Shown one piece after another: positions 33,325 to 33,714 of a stretch of 33,714 nt of DNA; the first letter of the stretch is position 1, and each line of letters starts with the position of its first letter. The stretch is from Ruminococcaceae bacterium YRB3002. Its GTDB lineage: Bacteria > Bacillota > Clostridia > Saccharofermentanales > Saccharofermentanaceae. The stretch lies in NCBI GenBank assembly GCA_900099715.1, contig FMTG01000029.1:1-33714 (forward strand). Direction: 5' to 3'. Under the pieces are notes generated by a model. That model was not told the origin of the DNA. It saw only the letters and a program-made list of their open reading frames with translations, and did not search any database. Position numbers and translations under genes: made by a program.

Positions 33325-33353
33325 AATATAGCACAGTATTGAATAAAGTTCAA
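33325..33353 (-). promoter_or_regulatory. promoter of the PadR operon
   Basis: On the minus strand TTGAAC (33353-33348) and TATATT (33330-33325) are separated by 17 bases. The start codon is about 45 bases downstream. Confidence 0.7.
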
Positions 33354-33356
33354 TAC
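33336..33356. promoter_or_regulatory. palindromic operator, probably for PadR
   Basis: A perfect inverted repeat, GTATTGAA (33336-33343) and TTCAATAC (33349-33356) with a five-base centre, covers the -35 box and part of the spacer of the PadR promoter. A dimeric PadR bound there would block RNA polymerase. Confidence 0.65.
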
Positions 33357-33381
33357 CTATCAATAAACAGCAAATGTGAAA

Positions 33382-33430
33382 TGGGGACGGTTCCTTTTTC
33401 ACCAAAAAGATGAAAAAGGAACCGTCCCCA
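33382..33430. repeat. REP-like 20-bp perfect inverted repeat
   Basis: Two perfectly complementary 20-base arms (33382-33401 and 33411-33430) with a nine-base loop form a very stable hairpin starting TGGGGACGGTTCC. Sequences of this GGGGACGGTTC type recur in many bacterial genomes as dispersed repeats, some linked to REP-associated transposases. No transposase is visible here. It could also act as a transcription block. Confidence 0.75.
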
Positions 33431-33543
33431 ATGTCATTAAGTTAAGAAAATTTTTGTGGTATTTGCAAGTTCTTTCTTGAGCAATAACGCATTAGAGGCT
33501 GATAACAAATCGTTTTCGGCCTCTATTTTGTTGAAATAGTTGT

Positions 33544-33587
33544 CTTAAGGGCAGGTCAAATAAGACCAGAGAATCTCAGGCCTTAAG
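33544..33587 (+). ncRNA. possible branched structured RNA element
   Basis: A 7-bp outer stem (CTTAAGG 33544-33550 with CCTTAAG 33581-33587) encloses GGTC/GACC (33554-33557 with 33564-33567) and a small GAG/CTC hairpin (33569-33577), giving a three-way junction. I do not recognise the fold, and the strand is uncertain. Confidence 0.3.
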
Positions 33588-33642
33588 GTGTTATTGGGTT
33601 GTATTTTGTGCTATGCTACTCTGTAGTAGAACGTTTGCATTG

Positions 33643-33670
33643 AAGATCCGACTACAGATCTTTTTCTTTT
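33643..33670 (+). terminator. terminator-like hairpin
   Basis: AAGATC (33643-33648) and GATCTT (33657-33662) flank an eight-base loop, and a T-rich tract runs to 33670. An alternative stem CTGTAGT (33621-33627) with ACTACAG (33651-33657) would compete with it. Confidence 0.5.
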
Positions 33671-33714
33671 GCGGCCCGGTCTTATGGGGATAAGCTCTTG
33701 GCCTATTGTAAACT

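Larger units (their letters stand above)
33431..33714. other. hairpin-rich non-coding stretch to the window edge
   Basis: No convincing gene is seen in these 284 bases. They hold several possible RNA structures: a 13-bp stem with one mismatch and a wobble (33494-33506 with 33512-33524), a branched element (33544-33587) and a terminator-like hairpin (33643-33670). A short open minus-strand frame (~33592-33714, about 41 codons reaching the window edge) exists, but it resembles nothing I know and could be chance. Confidence 0.45.

Noticed and set aside
33592-33714. A partial minus-strand gene of about 41 codons at the window edge
   Set aside because: The frame is short enough to be chance, matches no family I know and overlaps hairpins; it stays only as an alternative.

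Overview
The window looks like the chromosome of a Gram-positive anaerobe of the class Clostridia. A SCIFF peptide and its radical SAM maturase sit together, as is typical of that class. There is also a rubrerythrin, strong Shine-Dalgarno sites, consensus sigma-A promoters and many cell-envelope genes. Most genes are moderately GC-rich (for example 32 G+C in 60 bases at 22981-23040), but two stretches are clearly AT-rich (16 in 60 at 14461-14520, 18 in 60 at 3961-4020). A Lachnospiraceae-like rumen or gut bacterium is plausible; I cannot name the species. I see no tRNA, rRNA, CRISPR array, complete insertion sequence or prophage.

Left end (1-10141, all minus strand). This is the most unusual region. 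One operon runs from a small DUF4190-like membrane protein through a CDP-glycerol glycerophosphotransferase-like enzyme into at least four tandem paralogues (three complete, one cut by the window edge). Each complete paralogue fuses a YidC/Oxa1-like membrane domain to extra transmembrane helices and a C-terminal LtaS/sulfatase-type phosphotransferase domain. Adjacent genes share one base. The arginine expected in the YidC groove is asparagine in every copy. Copy B is mosaic, with its recombination boundary at the domain boundary. I infer a surface-polymer (teichoic-acid-like) synthesis or decoration system.

10142-15129 (mainly plus strand). The SCIFF ranthipeptide pair scfA-scfB is driven by a perfect consensus promoter that overlaps the divergent promoter of the left operon. 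It is followed by an AT-rich block holding a DUF6020-like membrane protein and an acyltransferase. A duplicated 3' end of the neighbouring ABC exporter gene flanks the acyltransferase gene, including a 92-bp perfect direct repeat.

15130-21843 (minus strand) is an operon of an alpha/beta hydrolase (DUF2974-like), a FIST-GGDEF diguanylate cyclase and the two halves of an asymmetric heterodimeric ABC exporter. Its first gene appears to be transcribed without a leader.

21941-31217 holds a GH94-like glycoside phosphorylase (+), a DUF308 protein and a membrane-anchored GH25 lysozyme (-), D-lyxose isomerase (-), and a GT2 glycosyltransferase plus class A penicillin-binding protein (+). The glycosyltransferase also looks leaderless.

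31287-33714 holds a rubrerythrin with rubredoxin-like sites at both ends and a PadR-HAAS-small membrane protein operon with a palindromic operator at its promoter. A REP-like 20-bp inverted repeat follows, then about 280 bases of hairpin-rich sequence without a convincing gene. Overall the window is dominated by cell-envelope construction and signalling.
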